Shown here in pieces: positions 10,701 through 22,482 of a DNA stretch of 64,000 bases (position 1 is the first letter of the stretch; every line of letters begins with the position of its first letter). The notes under the pieces are model-generated. The model was not told where the DNA came from, did not search any database, and saw nothing but the letters and a program-made list of their open reading frames with translations. This stretch comes from Sodiomyces alkalinus F11 (Eukaryota > Ascomycota > Sordariomycetes > Glomerellales > Plectosphaerellaceae): contig NW_021167085.1 in NCBI RefSeq assembly GCF_003711515.1, positions 3,507-67,506 on the forward strand, given 5' to 3'. Position numbers and translations under genes: made by a program.

Positions 10701-12672
10701 ACACACCCGCACCGGAACCTGCGCCGGGGCCAGGAAAGACGCCAGGACTCGGCGGCGGTCGCGAGCTCGGGCGGATGTGAAGCGAGGAACTTCGAGCGGG
10801 ATGCATCATGGTCTTGGGCTCGGGAATCGACGACTTGGGCTCATCTATTTTGGGCGATATGAGTGAGGAAGCAGGGATGGGAAGAGCCTGGGTCGAAGTC
10901 TGTGCGAGAATTTGTTGGGCGACAGAGAAAGCGAACGAGGAGACCAGATTGTCGACGACCTCGGGGGCGACCGGGTTCAGGGAAAGCGTCGACTGTGTAC
11001 CATTGTCTCCTCCTCGTCCTCCTCCCAGCGACGCGACGAGGTCGGACCGCATGATCTGGGAGATGGCCGGAATAAACTGCAGGGTCCGGCGACAAACCTC
11101 CGCTAGCATCGACAAGACTTCGGTCTCCTCTGACGGCTTTAATGCGGGCACCTGCTGCTGGGGCCCTGTGACGAGCTCAGTCTTGGCGGACAGGCTGTTG
11201 CCGAGGCGGAGAAGAAGGGCAATCTGGCGGGCGAAGATGTAGCACCGAAAGTCAAAGACGGACACGTTGTTGGCAACGATCATGTCCCTGTAAGGCTTCC
11301 TCGTGGAGCTGATGAGGAATTCGTCAAGGGTGGAATCGAGAGAAGGTGCGACGTCCTTGATCTTGCTCTCGCCCTGCAGATCCACGGCCTCTTCGTCTTC
11401 GACAGGTGCAGCGCCACCGCCGGTCGCAGACGCGAGGGCACGCGCTACCTTTTGCTTCAGTTCCTCCGTGTGGGAGAGGAGAGAACTCCCGTGCCTCTCC
11501 GGCTCACCCAAAGCGACTTGTTCGTGGATGACAGAGTCGAGGCCGACACTCAGCTCATCATAGCCAACCAGGGCATCCTCCACCAAGCCGACGCTCTCAA
11601 AACCACGGGCCAGGCCTTCTTTGAGAATGAAAAAAGTGCAAAAGTTCCAGCCGGGGAGACGACGCTGCGCATCCTTCTCCCGGATATCCTCCTCGTATTG
11701 GGTGACCCTCATGTCAAACGAGGCCAGGATCAAGCTCTTGAACTTGGCGATGAGCTCGTCCCAGGCATGTTCCGCATCTTTCTCCGACTCGGAGTATCCG
11801 GTGGGGGTGGCGGGCACCACGCGGGGCAGGAGGTCGTAGGGGACGTCATTGATGCCAATCCTGATCTGTGCGACGCGGTCCACGGGACCCGAACCTTTGC
11901 CGGCGACGTTGAAGTCGGCGCGCAACTTCTCCAGCAGGGTGCTGGACCCGGTCCGCCATCGCGAGCTCGAGGACGACTTTTCGCCCGGCGCACCGTCGGC
12001 GTTCTTGCCGTTCAGCCTTGGCTGGTTGGCGGCGGCGGTGTTGGGAACGACGACGTGGACGATGAGCCACTCGAAGGCGTCATGGTTCTCCTGGGTGCTG
12101 ACTTTGCGCGTGCTCTGGGACGGAGGGGTATGTTCCTTGATCCATTCGCGGATTTCGGCCCGGGTGGTGGACTTGTACGTGTCGTTATCGTCGCATCGTA
12201 CGAGGAGGACTTTGAGGTATGGCGTGCGTCGAAGGCCTGGTATCTGGTGTCGGCGCTCTCTGCCTGGCTGTTGCGAGGCCGGCCCGGTTGGTGTGTGGAT
12301 GCTGGTGGGGGTGTCGATCTGATCGGACGAGGCGCTCTTGGAACCACCAATCGGCTGTGTCTGGAAGCCATCGTCTGACAGGCCTGCACCAGTAGACCGT
12401 CTCAGGAGGCTGGGGGAGGCGATGGAAGCGGGCGCATTCGAGGAGGCGTTCACAAGTTCGACGTAGAGGACGTCGATGGATCGGAGAGGTCCGGCATGGG
12501 ATTGCCAATGGAGGTTTCGGAGGGGTAGGCGAGGCAAAATGCCCGGGCCTAAGAGCTTATATACGTCATGGGGATCGTAGTACTCGACTAGAAAGAGAGG
12601 AAGAACGCGAGAGCGGTGAGACAAGTCAGTTCAGAGTTCAAGATGTTCGAGGGAGACCAAAGGACTGGCACT

Positions 12673-12715
<43 letters not shown>

Positions 12716-12759
12716 AACAACGTACCAGTGACTTTGGAGGTCGAGAAAGGTTGCTCCAT
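7789..12759 (-). CDS. TRS130: TRAPP II complex subunit TRS130 / TRAPPC10
   Basis: Component of the TRAPP II exchange-factor complex acting on Golgi Rab GTPases (Ypt31/Rab11) in late secretory traffic. Exons 12759-12726, 12587-9607 and 9534-7789 join in phase to 1586 aa. The first exon codes only for MEQPFSTSKVT plus one base; splicing then gives the family N-terminus VEYYDPHDVYKLLGPG...LPLRNLHWQSHAGPLRSIDVL. The middle carries a low-complexity acidic/Thr stretch (GTG/CAG-type repeats at 10403-10445 and 10655-10672) and TPR-like helices. The C-terminal exon is beta-rich, as in TRAPPC10. Intron 1 contains a G-rich hexanucleotide repeat. Divergent from MRI1. Orthology rests on recalled sequence; other long TRAPP subunits are the only alternative. 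Confidence 0.88.
12673..12714. repeat. (GGGACA)7 hexanucleotide repeat in TRS130 intron 1
   Basis: Seven exact units on the plus strand, which is the template strand of TRS130. Runs of GGG separated by three bases match the G-quadruplex consensus. Confidence 0.9.
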
Positions 12760-13360
12760 TATGTACAACGTATCATCCTGGTGGTATCTCTTTCGGTGAT
12801 GCGTCGTGCGGTGAAAAGGCAGACGGGTGGTAGAGCACAGTTCGTAAGCTCAAAGGGGTCGAGGAAATGAAGACGGTCTTTGGAGCTGTTTTGCTGATGA
12901 TTCGGTGAGAGCTAACCTTCCCTAGGGTCGTCGAGACTGATAAGATGTACTCTACTGATACAGTCCTTTGCAGCTGGCAGCAGCTTGCTCCACTGAAGAC
13001 ACTTCGTCGACCCACCCGAGACGAGCGGTGAAGACGTCCGATAAGGTGATTGGCTTAAAGATATAGCGTCATTGCATTGAGGGGTCCGGCAGAAACTTTT
13101 CTGAGGGGCAAAACTTGAGCAAAAGACAAGCACGTGTTGGAACTTGAGGGCGACGACGAGGGACACCTGCGCTATATACCTATTCTCTTGTGTACTTCGT
13201 ATTCCATACAATTACCCAGTATTTACAGTGTAGCTTGGGATACGGAGACGAACCAAGCTTACCATAATCTGTGGTTAACCCCCCCCCCTCTCCCCTCTCA
13301 AATCACCATCTTCCCATTACTTCCCGCTTCCCCTAATTCCACACGTCCGGCCCCGCGATC
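12760..13360. promoter_or_regulatory. Shared divergent promoter region TRS130 / MRI1
   Basis: About 600 bp between two start codons. A C/T-rich tract at 13270-13330 immediately precedes the MRI1 ATG, typical of TATA-less fungal housekeeping promoters. No other feature is supported. Confidence 0.5.
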
Positions 13361-14533
13361 ATGTCGACATTACAAGCCGTCAAGTACTCCCGCGGGAGTC
13401 TCCAGGTGCTCGACCAACTCCGTCTCCCCCACGAATTCCACTACGACGACGTGGCGACGAGCGAGGAGGCCTTCGACTGCATCAAATCCATGCGCGTACG
13501 GGGCGCACCCGCCATTGCCATCGTCGCCAGCCTCGCGCACGCCGTCGAATTGCACAACGGAAGCTATCATCAGACCTCCTCCTCCTCCGTTCTTTCCTAC
13601 ATCCACTCGCGGCTCGATTACTTAAAGGAGAGCAGACCGACAGCCGTCGACCTGACCAATGCCATAAACCGACTCAAGGCCCGGACGAACGAAGTCGCCG
13701 CTGGCGAAGGGGAAAGTCCCGAAGACATCATCAAGACATGCATCGAGGAAGCCGAGCGCATCTTGGAGGAGGATCTGCAGACCAATTTGTCTATCGGTGC
13801 CTATGGAGCCGACTGGTTAAAGGACACCGTGCTCGCGTCCCCGGAGAAGAAGGTTTCCGTCCTGACGCACTGCAACACCGGCTCGCTGGCTACATCCGGC
13901 CACGGCACCGCCCTGGGCGTCATCCGCACCCTGCAGGCCCGGGACCTGCTGCGCCATGCCTACTGCACCGAGACGCGGCCATATAACCAGGGCAGCCGCC
14001 TGACGGCGTTCGAGCTGGTCCACGAGGGGATCCCCGCCACGTTGATCACGGACTCGATGGCGGCCGCGCTGTTCGCCCTACAGAAGGAGAAGATGAACAT
14101 CGCGGCCGTCATCGTGGGCGCGGACCGCGTGGTCAGGAACGGGGACACGGCCAACAAGATCGGGACCTACCAGTTGGCGGTGCTCGCGAAACACCACGGT
14201 GTCAAGTTTGTCGTGGCGGCGCCGACCACGAGCATCGATTTGGAGACGGAGACGGGGGAGGGCATCAAGATCGAAGAACGGAAGAAGGAGGAGCTGACGC
14301 AGATATCCGGCGCTGTTGTCCGGGCCGATGGCAGTGTGGACGCGAGCGAGACGGCCCGGGTGGCGACGGCCGACCAGAGGGTTGGGGTTTGGAATCCGGC
14401 GTTCGACGTGACGCCTCACGAGCTGATCGATGCCGTGGTGACGGAGAAGGGGGCGGTGGTTAAGAATGCAGAGGGCAGGTTTGATTTCAGTGAGCTGTTG
14501 CCGGAAAGGTGGCAGAAGGTTGTTGCGAGGTGA
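13361..14533 (+). CDS. MRI1: Methylthioribose-1-phosphate isomerase
   Basis: Methionine salvage enzyme that isomerises 5-methylthioribose-1-phosphate to methylthioribulose-1-phosphate in the cytosol. A single exon gives 390 aa, the usual family length, colinear from MSTLQAVKYSRGSLQVLDQL to the end. Visible motifs are the MRVRGAPA phosphate-site loop (residues 45-52), the catalytic Cys171 in THCNTGSLATSGHGTALG, and the catalytic Asp255 in VGADRVVRNGDTANKIGTY. These separate it from eIF2B regulatory subunits, which share the fold but lack the Cys/Asp pair. Codon use is strongly GC-ending, like its neighbours. The gene converges on the M20 peptidase with only about 100 bp between stop codons. 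Confidence 0.95.
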   Translation: MSTLQAVKYSRGSLQVLDQLRLPHEFHYDDVATSEEAFDCIKSMRVRGAPAIAIVASLAHAVELHNGSYHQTSSSSVLSYIHSRLDYLKESRPTAVDLTNAINRLKARTNEVAAGEGESPEDIIKTCIEEAERILEEDLQTNLSIGAYGADWLKDTVLASPEKKVSVLTHCNTGSLATSGHGTALGVIRTLQARDLLRHAYCTETRPYNQGSRLTAFELVHEGIPATLITDSMAAALFALQKEKMNIAAVIVGADRVVRNGDTANKIGTYQLAVLAKHHGVKFVVAAPTTSIDLETETGEGIKIEERKKEELTQISGAVVRADGSVDASETARVATADQRVGVWNPAFDVTPHELIDAVVTEKGAVVKNAEGRFDFSELLPERWQKVVAR

Positions 14534-14636
14534 CCCTGACCAACTCGATGAAAAATAAGAAAGTAAAACAAGAAACCGAAGGGATGGATCGGAAAGAAAA
14601 AGAAGAAGAAAACAAGAGAGAACCAGAACCGCAAAA

Positions 14637-16130
14637 TTAGTTAGACAGCGCATGCAGGATCAGCTTCTGGAAGCCCTCTACGGCGGTCTCGAGGTCGGCC
14701 ACGGTGAGGTTCTCGTTGTCGCCATGTGCCACAAGAATGCTCCCGGGGCCGTAGAGGTAACGGGTGTGGCTGCCCTTGAGGTTAGGAATATCAGTGCCGT
14801 AGTTCATCACAGCCACTTCGAAGCCTATATAGAGTGGTAGGTGGTTAGTAGGGTGCGTGTTCTTTCCTTTCTCTCATCTTTTCCCCTTTTTCTTTCTTTT
14901 TTTCTTTCATTTTTTTTTCTTTTCATTTTTTTCATTTTTCATTTTTCTTTCATTTTTCTTTCATTTTCTTTTTTCCACTCTTCCTTCTTTTCGAGGAGAC
15001 CAAGGAAAGGAGGGAGGGGGGTTGGGCCGCCCAGGGCGGTGGGAGGGAGCAACACTACCATCCACGTCACAGTTGGTTTTAACAACTCCATAGTCATGCG
15101 AGCAGGTCAAAGTAAAGGCCTCGGGATCGACCTCATTGAGAATAGCAAGGACTCGGTCCCAGACGATCTTCCCGCCGTCATCCTGCGGTCCAATAGCCAC
15201 GCGGATGGCGAGTTTCGCAAACGAATTCTCGGCAATGACGTTCGCAGCTACACCACCATCCAGGATACCGACATTGACAGTGGTGTTGCCAAACAAATCA
15301 TCGCTACCGAGATCGGTGTTGAGGATCTTCGCCAGGGCGTTGATCATGAGCCCGTTGGCCGATTTGCCGAGCCAAGGGTACCCCGAGTGGCCCGCCACGC
15401 CCCTAGCCGTCAACCCGCAGAAGAGCCCACCCTTGTGGCCGCAGGCCAGCTTGTTCTCGGTGGGTTCGCCGAAGATGACGGCGTCGAACTGGGGGCGCGG
15501 GTCCATGGCGTCCAGGAAGCCGGAAAAGGCCCGCATGCCGTCGCCGCTGTCCTCCTCGCCGACGACGAAGAGGAGCAACACGTCGTCCCGGCCGACGTGG
15601 CCCGATGCGAGGAGGTTCTCGAGGGCTTGGATCTGGGCTGCCACGCTCGCTTTGGCGTCGACGCTGCCTCGGCCCTTGATCCTCGTCTCGCGGGTGATGG
15701 GCCCGGGTTCGATGCCGTAGGGAATGTGGGGCGGCACGACGTCGATGTGAGAGCTCAAAACAATACTGGCTGAGGGGTGTGGACTGGCGCTCTTCCAGGC
15801 CAACACGTTGAACCGGGGTTCGTCGGGCCCTGGCGTATTGTTCCGCTGTGGGACAGGTTGGAGCCAGACGGTGTAGTCACGCTGGGTCAGGTAGTCCTGG
15901 AGGAAGTGCGCAACCCTGCCTTCCGTATAGGAGATGGAGGGGATTTCCACGAGGGAACGATGCAAGGTGAGAAGGTCATCTCGCCAAGAGGGCGCGTCCG
16001 GAGAGTGTGACGCAGCTACTGGCGGCGAGGTTGATGAAACTCCGAGCGGTTGCTGGGCGTCTAACGAAGCTGCTACGAGCGGCCAAAGGGTGGCAGCCGT
16101 GAGGATAAGAGAAGCCAGGGAAGACTGCAT
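14637..16130 (-). CDS. Secreted M20 family metallopeptidase/deacetylase
   Basis: Zinc-dependent hydrolase of the M20A/ArgE-DapE-CPG2 type, probably a carboxypeptidase or aminoacyl amidohydrolase; substrate not determinable. Exons 16130-15059 and 14824-14637 give 419 aa. The 234-nt intron has a CTACTAAC branch site and a TATAG acceptor. I start at the Met giving [22 protein letters not shown], a signal peptide; the Met 12 codons upstream would hide it. Metal and catalytic motifs in order are SSHIDVVPP (His, Asp), [10 protein letters not shown] (bridging Asp), [10 protein letters not shown] (Glu pair), [14 protein letters not shown], and a final His in [12 protein letters not shown] encoded in exon 2. 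The central lid domain is present, so the enzyme looks intact. Confidence 0.88.
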
Positions 16131-17369
16131 GTCGCGGTTAAGAAAGGAAAACCGAGAGCCGAGCAATATAAATAAAGTAAAGGAGTGATGGTGGCGACGA
16201 GGATTGAAGTACAGTGTAGAGGATCTCTCCGAGTAGCTCCCTTTATACGGAAATATGGGTACGGGTACGGTACCTGACTACCTTACGGAGCAGCTTAGCT
16301 TGGTTGTGTCTGTTACCAGCCATACGCACTAAGGTAGAGGTAGAAAGCCATTAATACGAGGTACAAAGCTAACAAAGAACCCAAACACAAGCGTCCAAAT
16401 ACCTAACTCTCAGAAAAGACATGCATCCTTATGGCTTTTCGTCATACAATCCTAGGCCTAACATAGACTGAGTCTCCTGCGTACGGAGTCGGAGTCTAAG
16501 GTGCCTTAGGTAGGTGTACGTGTATGTGGTACTTTGGGAGTATTTGGGTGAAATAGTGTACGGAAAACAGCCACACTTGCAGTGGGGTAGTGGGGCAATG
16601 GGGCAGTGGGCAAACTGCCAATGAGAAGAGCGGATGATGGTGTTGACGCCACAGCTTTCCGTTGGGTTGCAACTGTACGAGTACGAAGTAATTACGGATC
16701 CAACGTACAACAAGGTGCTGTCAACGTCCCAGTGGAAGTTAGTCCGTACTTCCGTACTTTCTCCTTATTCATGCAGGTAATTAATACTTCACACCTACCC
16801 TACTGAATTCCTTCACGTCCACCACCTTTTCCACACCGTCATTATACCTAAGACCTGAGACCTGAGCTCAAAATCGCCCAAGTTCAAGTTCGCTTCCCCA
16901 GACCCACAGTAGCTGGGCAATACAGGATACAGGCGCAGTCATTTACCGGGTCACGACAGAACGATATCTGTTCTATTCACGGAATCACGGAATACTTCGT
17001 ACCCTTCTATCTACGCTGTACGCCCCGAGCCCAGAGCCCCAAGGCCGTTTTCACATCCAAACCCGTCGAAACTTCGTTCCACCACCACCAAAGACCATTG
17101 ACATCGAACTCATGCTCCTCACACCTCGCCAAACCGTTCGAATCCCTTCTACATCGATACCGCTACGCATATGTTCCCCTGTCGTGTCCGCTGATCCTCT
17201 CCCGGGAGGCAACAACCTCGAGCCGAACCAACCGTCCAGTCCACCCGTCTCTCATTCTCTCATCAACACCAACACCCCTGGAATTCCCCGATTCCAACGT
17301 CTATAACAGTCCAGCTTGCGAAAGGCGACCCCCTGGCCGAGAATTGAAGCTACGTGAGGTCGTGGAGGA
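16131..17369. other. Divergent intergenic region M20 peptidase / kinase
   Basis: No gene supported. Contains several copies of short GTAC-rich words (tacggag, tacgaagta, ggtac) common in this window's intergenic DNA, and C/A-rich DNA at 17040-17300 that is probably the kinase leader. Confidence 0.45.
16241..16247 (-). promoter_or_regulatory. TATA box of the M20 peptidase
   Basis: Minus-strand TATAAAG about 115 nt upstream of the chosen ATG. Confidence 0.45.
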
Positions 17370-20300
17370 ATGCAGTCGGCAAGGGGGAAGGCCGAGTTGC
17401 ATGGTCGCAAGGCCAAGGTTCGCCGCCGATCCCCCTCCTATTTTCCCCCGTTTGCCCATCTCGCCGCCCTCGCAGCATTCCTCTTCGAAATAACACCATC
17501 TCTAACGATCTTTCTTTGCTGTCTAGCTCGCCAACTCGTATCAAGAGCTTCTCGAGTATGTCAGCACCTTCGACCTCTCCCATGCTTCAATCTTCCATCT
17601 TCTCCGTTCTGGGACCAAAGCAAACACCTTCATACTGACCCTCTGAACCCGTATACAGCGAGTTTTCCAATAAAGATCTCAAATCCGTCGGCAATTACAC
17701 TCTCGGGCGCCTAGTTGGCAAGGGTTCCTTTGGCAAAGTCTACCTTGCCAGCCACAAGCTCATTAATAATTCCAAGGTCTGCTTGAACTCCAACGCCCCG
17801 TCACCGACACAGCCAAAGACGACCAAACAAACGCTGACATTCTGTCGACCAGGTCGTACTCAAATCGGCCAACAAAGGCGACTCCAATCTCGCTCGTGAG
17901 ATCCATCACCACCGTCAATTCGTCCACCCCCACATCGCCCGTCTATACGAAGTCATTGTAACAGAAAACCACGTCTGGTTGGTCTTGGAATATTGCGCAG
18001 GTAGGTAGCTGGCTCCGGATCCCTTAGCAATACGCCAACCCGGGCGCAAAAAAAACTCCTCCAGGGGTCAGGTCATAAGCTTACGCGAACATCAGGAGAC
18101 GAACTATACAACTACCTACTCAACCATGGCCCTCTCCCCGTCGACAAGGTGCAAAAGGTCTTCACCCAGCTCGTCGGGGGCGTGTCCTACGTCCATCAGC
18201 AAAACTGTGTGCATCGCGACCTGAAACTTGAGAATATCCTCTTCGACAAACACGAAAATGTGAAGCTAGTCGACTTTGGCTTCACCCGCGAGTACGAGGG
18301 CAAGTCGAACCATCTGCAGACCTTTTGCGGCACCATCTGCTACTCGGCACCCGAGATGCTCAAGGGAGAAAAATATGCCGGGGAAAGAGTCGACGTCTGG
18401 AGTCTGGGCGTCATCCTTTATGCCCTGTTGTGCGGTGAACTGCCTTTCGACGACGACGACGATAACGTGACCCGGAGGAGGATCCTGACCGAAGAACCTA
18501 ACTATCCCGACCACCTGCCACCGGACGCCGTGTCTCTCATCAAGTCCCTCCTCTCGAAACGACCACTTCTCCGCCCATCGTTCCCCGACATCCTTGCCCA
18601 CCCGTTCCTCTCCGAGCATGCGGCCGCGCAGCAGGCGATACTGCAACGTCAAGCTCCGCCGCCATTCTCCACTCACCTGGAAAAAGAGACCCTGCATCGC
18701 ATGAAGGGCGCGGGAGTCAACATCGACGCCGTCATCGAAAGCGTCCTCTCTCAGCGCTGCGACGCCCTAGCCGGATGGTGGTCCCTGTTGATCGAGAAGG
18801 AAGAGAGGAAGGTGCGCCGCCGGGAGCAGAAGCGACGGGACAGGGACACCGACAGCAGGAGTCTCCGCCGGCTATCCGCTGCGTCGAGCAGGCTCGAGAG
18901 GATGTCGGCCTTGCTTGCCGAGATGGACGAAGACGGACGAGTGACGAGGCACATGCACACGCCCCGAACGCGCGGTAGGTCCGAACGTCGCAGTGCGCAC
19001 TACGCCGACTTTGAGCTGCCTGGCCTCCCGGAACACGGCAAGGAGAGCGGCAACACGAGTCCGGATGTGGCCCCTCCGCCCGTAGACAAGGATTCCATCC
19101 GCTCGGTCAGCACGTCCCGCCACCGTCGTCCCATCCCACCGCCGAAAGAAGGTGTGGTCCGCAGCGCGCGATCCAGGGGGTCCACTCTCCATCTTGTGAC
19201 CACGTCGGATGCTCTCTCTCCTGGCGGGACATCGACCGAACAAGAGGGCGAGCCGCAGAAAGTGAGGAAGAAGCCGTCCCAAGCGATCGTGGCCACGTGG
19301 AAGAATTGGACACATTGGTTCTTTGAAAACACTCGGAGGGCCAAGAACGCCAATAAGAAGGGCAGCCATTCGACCCCGAACCTCCACGGCAAGAACGGGA
19401 ACGGGAACGGGAACGGGAACGGGAATGGTCCCGGCGGCAAGCGTTCCCGCTCCAAGGAGCCGAGTCCACGGCCACAGACGAGCAAGTACCCCACAACCGA
19501 CTCATCGGGGGGTCCCAAGACGAAGGCTTCGTTGCCGCGTGGCGTAGTGGCTAACGGTCACATCGCCAAGACGAAGTCACCGTCGCCCCAGCCCCAGCCC
19601 CAAGGCAGCCACAACAGCTCTGGCTCGTACGGATCGAGGAAAACGAGAGCGACCCAGGGGCAGGCGCCTCCGAGGATCGTCACGAATACAGCCTATAAAC
19701 GGCAGTCTCTGTCGCCGTCTCCGTTGACACCCCGGTCCACCATGCGGCGCTCATCCGCAGGCCTGCGCGGGCGAAAGTCCACCTCGTCGTCGGTCTCTTC
19801 CATCCGCTCCATGCCCCACCACCATCACACGCACTCGAAAGCCTCGTCGACAAGCTCCAACGGATCCGTGTCGACCTCCAAGACGCCCCTCCAGCGCGGC
19901 CACTCGCCACACCACTCGGTCAAGGTGCTTCCCGCCCCGCCCGTCGCGCTGTCCTTCCCTTCCAACCTGCGCCTCGTCAGGGGCAACGGGATCCCCGCGC
20001 CCATCTCCGTCTTCAACGAGGGCATGCCGTTGCCGTCGTCGCCGCAACCGCAACCCCCGGGGTCGCCCAACCCTTTCGCTTCGGGGGGTGTCCTTTTCGC
20101 CAAGCGAAAGCGGAACCTCTTCAAGGGGCCCATGCAGTCGGGCGGGCACGGGACGAGGAACACGGGGTCGGGGACACATTCGCGGTCTGCGAGTTCGTCG
20201 GGGTTAGGCCGCAGGTCGGGCGAGATTACGATACAAGAGGAGGAGGAGGATGAGGAGCACGGCGCGGGGGGCGACGAGTACATCGAGGAGGTCGATAATT

Positions 20301-20509
20301 TCACGCCTACGATTGCCGGGCCTGGTGAGCGGGTCGAAGAGCGACTTATTGAGGAGGAGGACGACGGAAAGGGACTTGGACACGGGACCAGTCTGGGGGA
20401 AGGGAGTGGTAATGATCGTGAGGAAAGCCCTTCTCCGCTGCCGTCGCCTGCAGTCATACCTCCACCCGTATCCCAACATGCGGCGTTGGAGGCGAAAACG
20501 GCAGTCTGA
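17370..20509 (+). CDS. CAMK-group serine/threonine protein kinase with long disordered tail
   Basis: Predicted exons 17370-17417, 17527-17555, 17659-17776, 17853-18000 and 18096-20509 join in phase to 918 aa. The kinase domain begins at NYTLGRLVGKGSFGKVYLA (glycine loop), with the VVLKS catalytic lysine, VHRDLKLENIL catalytic loop, DFGFTREY, and the SAPEML anchor with KGEKYAGERVDVWSLG. After about residue 350 the protein is disordered: Ser/Arg/Pro-rich, an Asn-Gly repeat, PQPQPQ runs and an acidic patch near the end. Overall pattern resembles fungal CAMK-like kinases, but I cannot assign a yeast orthologue. Exon 1 (16 codons) is least certain: its donor is GTTCGC, a weak match, though phase and the LANSYQELL continuation fit and a stop lies just upstream of the ATG. 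Confidence 0.8.
19394..19428 (+). repeat. (AACGGG)n hexanucleotide repeat inside the kinase gene
   Basis: Five exact units and a degenerate sixth encode alternating Asn-Gly in the disordered tail. Confidence 0.85.
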
Positions 20510-20916
20510 GACGCCATTTTTATTTCTCCATTTTTATTTCTCCGTCTTCATTTCTTTTTTCCTTTTTTTTTCCTTCTTTCCTTTTTTTTCTTCTTCCTTG
20601 TTCTTCTTCCCTCTGGAGTACGACGTTCTGATACCAACACGAAGCGAGTCACTTATAGACACTTGCCAGGATCTAGCAACTTGAATAGCAGAAACGCTAT
20701 GGGGTATTCAAGGGTCCATACAGGCCTCTGGGTGTTTTTTCTACCAATGTACATATGATGAATAAGGGATTCAACGGCCAGGAATCCCATATACACTTCT
20801 TTTTCTTGCTGCTCCCTTATGATACACCTGACAGTCTGGCCGGTCGAAAACAGCATCCGGACCCAGAATCCATGGTAGCATACAAAGACAGGGGTTATCT
20901 TGATGACCATCTCAAC
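20510..20916. terminator. Convergent 3' region kinase / CDC43
   Basis: A pyrimidine tract of about 90 nt (T/C only in long runs) starts directly after the kinase stop codon, consistent with a U-rich 3' untranslated region. No gene present. Confidence 0.4.
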
Positions 20917-22482
20917 TCACCGCAAAGCATGCAAAGCCTGGCGTAATCTCTCTCTCGTATCCGCATCAATCTCCTTATCTACCCAAACCGGCTCCTTGCC
21001 CTTCCAGAAGGCATCGGCCGTGGACCGACTCTTCGCCGCCCAAGTCCCCCGCGCCTCATCCGAAGCGACCAAGACCCTCCTCGCAGCTTCCAGCTTACGT
21101 ACCGTCTCTGCGCTGACACAAAGGGGTGCATCAAACCCCTTCAAAGTCGCGTCGCCCATGGTGGCCAAGGCGGCGAGACCGAGGTACGAGTGGTAGATAT
21201 CAGGAGGTCCCCCGGGGTACTTGGAGAAGCCGCCGATGAGGTGCTGGGTTTTGGAGAGGAGAAAGTTGCGCGCGGGTTGCACGGAGAGAATGTTCACCTG
21301 GGAGAGCATCTGCCCGCGAGAATTAGCAGAGTCCAGTCCCTTGTTGGTTGACCGGAAGGCAAAAGGAGAGGAGACGAGACGTACGGACAGAGTTCCGCCA
21401 ACCCACCAGCAGTAGCAGGTATCGGCGACTTTGTTGCAGCGGCCGTTGAAGCCAACGAACGTGGTGTTCTCCTCGAGTGACAAATCTTCCAACGCTGAAG
21501 GGAGGGCGAAATTGACTGAATCCTGGTCATCTTCGGAATCATCCCCGTGCCCTTGTGGCGACTCGAGGAATGCGAATTGCCGATCAACGAGGAATTTGAC
21601 CAGCGCGTCGAAATGGGGAATGCCGCGGTCGAGGGGGCCATTTTCCTCGGGTTCCCCGTCCTTTTCGAGGGGCCGGCCAAGCATGTAAAGCGCCCCGACG
21701 GCGCAGTAAGCGTACCCCGCTGGCGCCATCCCGTTAGCCCGATGCTCCCAGGAACACACCGCATAACAGATACCGATAACAGATACCGAAGAAGCCTTAC
21801 CGTGTGCCTCGTGCTGGGAACTCTCAGAAACCCCTCCATCGAAGGTCTGGCCGCAACGAATATGTTCCACCAGACCATCAACATCAATGTCCTCCACCCA
21901 GGCCCCAGCCCCTTCCTTTGCATCTCCGCGAAGACACCACCTAATCACAGCGGCCAGGTAGCAGTACCGCATGTCCCGTCCCCCGGCAATCGACCCATCA
22001 TCTAACACAACCTCCCCGAAGCTTCCATCCTGTCGTTGCAGCCTTCTCAGCCAACGCAGGGTCTCACGACGATTCACGCCGTCGAGGGCATGCCGGCCAT
22101 CTCCCTCGGCAGCCAAGGCGAGTAAAAGGAGAGCAAAATACGTGGCTGCGAGGTTTGCCGTGCCGGTCTGCTGGGCGGTATGTTTCCGCGCCTCGGCTGG
22201 GGAAGCATGGGTCGGCGAGCCGCAGAAGCCACCGCCGGGATGCTGGAGACTGAGGACCCAAGAGCGGATCTTGGAACGGTCTTTCCGCGTGAGATATGGT
22301 GGCTCGCCAGAGGAAGTCGGCGGCGAAATCAGATCAATAGCAGCGATAATAAAGAAGGCCAGAGCCATCCGAGTGCTGTCGTGGCTGGTGTACTGGGTTG
22401 GGAGGAGGGTCCGATGACAGCGCTGCCAGTAGCGGAGGTGCCGCTGCTTGTCCAGCGGCATAGTGGAAGAATCTTCCTCCAT
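20917..22482 (-). CDS. CDC43: Geranylgeranyltransferase type I beta subunit
   Basis: Catalytic beta subunit that attaches geranylgeranyl to CaaX proteins such as Rho1/Cdc42. Exons 22482-21801, 21719-21385 and 21309-20917 give 469 aa. Both introns (81 and 75 nt) are multiples of three without stops, so the frame stays open across them. They are recognised by GTAAGG and GTACGT donors, a CTAAC site in the first, and restoration of family blocks EAHAGYAYCAVGALYML and CYCWWVGGTLSMLSQ. Prenyltransferase alpha-alpha repeats are visible (QHPGGGFCGSP, RRLQRQDGSFGE, DGGVSESSQHEAH). Zinc ligands fit Asp and Cys in ADTCYCWW and His in DIYHSYLGL. The RabGGTase or FTase beta subunits are less likely given the overall layout. 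Confidence 0.88.
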   Translation of the reverse strand: MEEDSSTMPLDKQRHLRYWQRCHRTLLPTQYTSHDSTRMALAFFIIAAIDLISPPTSSGEPPYLTRKDRSKIRSWVLSLQHPGGGFCGSPTHASPAEARKHTAQQTGTANLAATYFALLLLALAAEGDGRHALDGVNRRETLRWLRRLQRQDGSFGEVVLDDGSIAGGRDMRYCYLAAVIRWCLRGDAKEGAGAWVEDIDVDGLVEHIRCGQTFDGGVSESSQHEAHGKASSVSVIGICYAVCSWEHRANGMAPAGYAYCAVGALYMLGRPLEKDGEPEENGPLDRGIPHFDALVKFLVDRQFAFLESPQGHGDDSEDDQDSVNFALPSALEDLSLEENTTFVGFNGRCNKVADTCYCWWVGGTLSVRLVSSPFAFRSTNKGLDSANSRGQMLSQVNILSVQPARNFLLSKTQHLIGGFSKYPGGPPDIYHSYLGLAALATMGDATLKGFDAPLCVSAETVRKLEAARRVLVASDEARGTWAAKSRSTADAFWKGKEPVWVDKEIDADTRERLRQALHALR

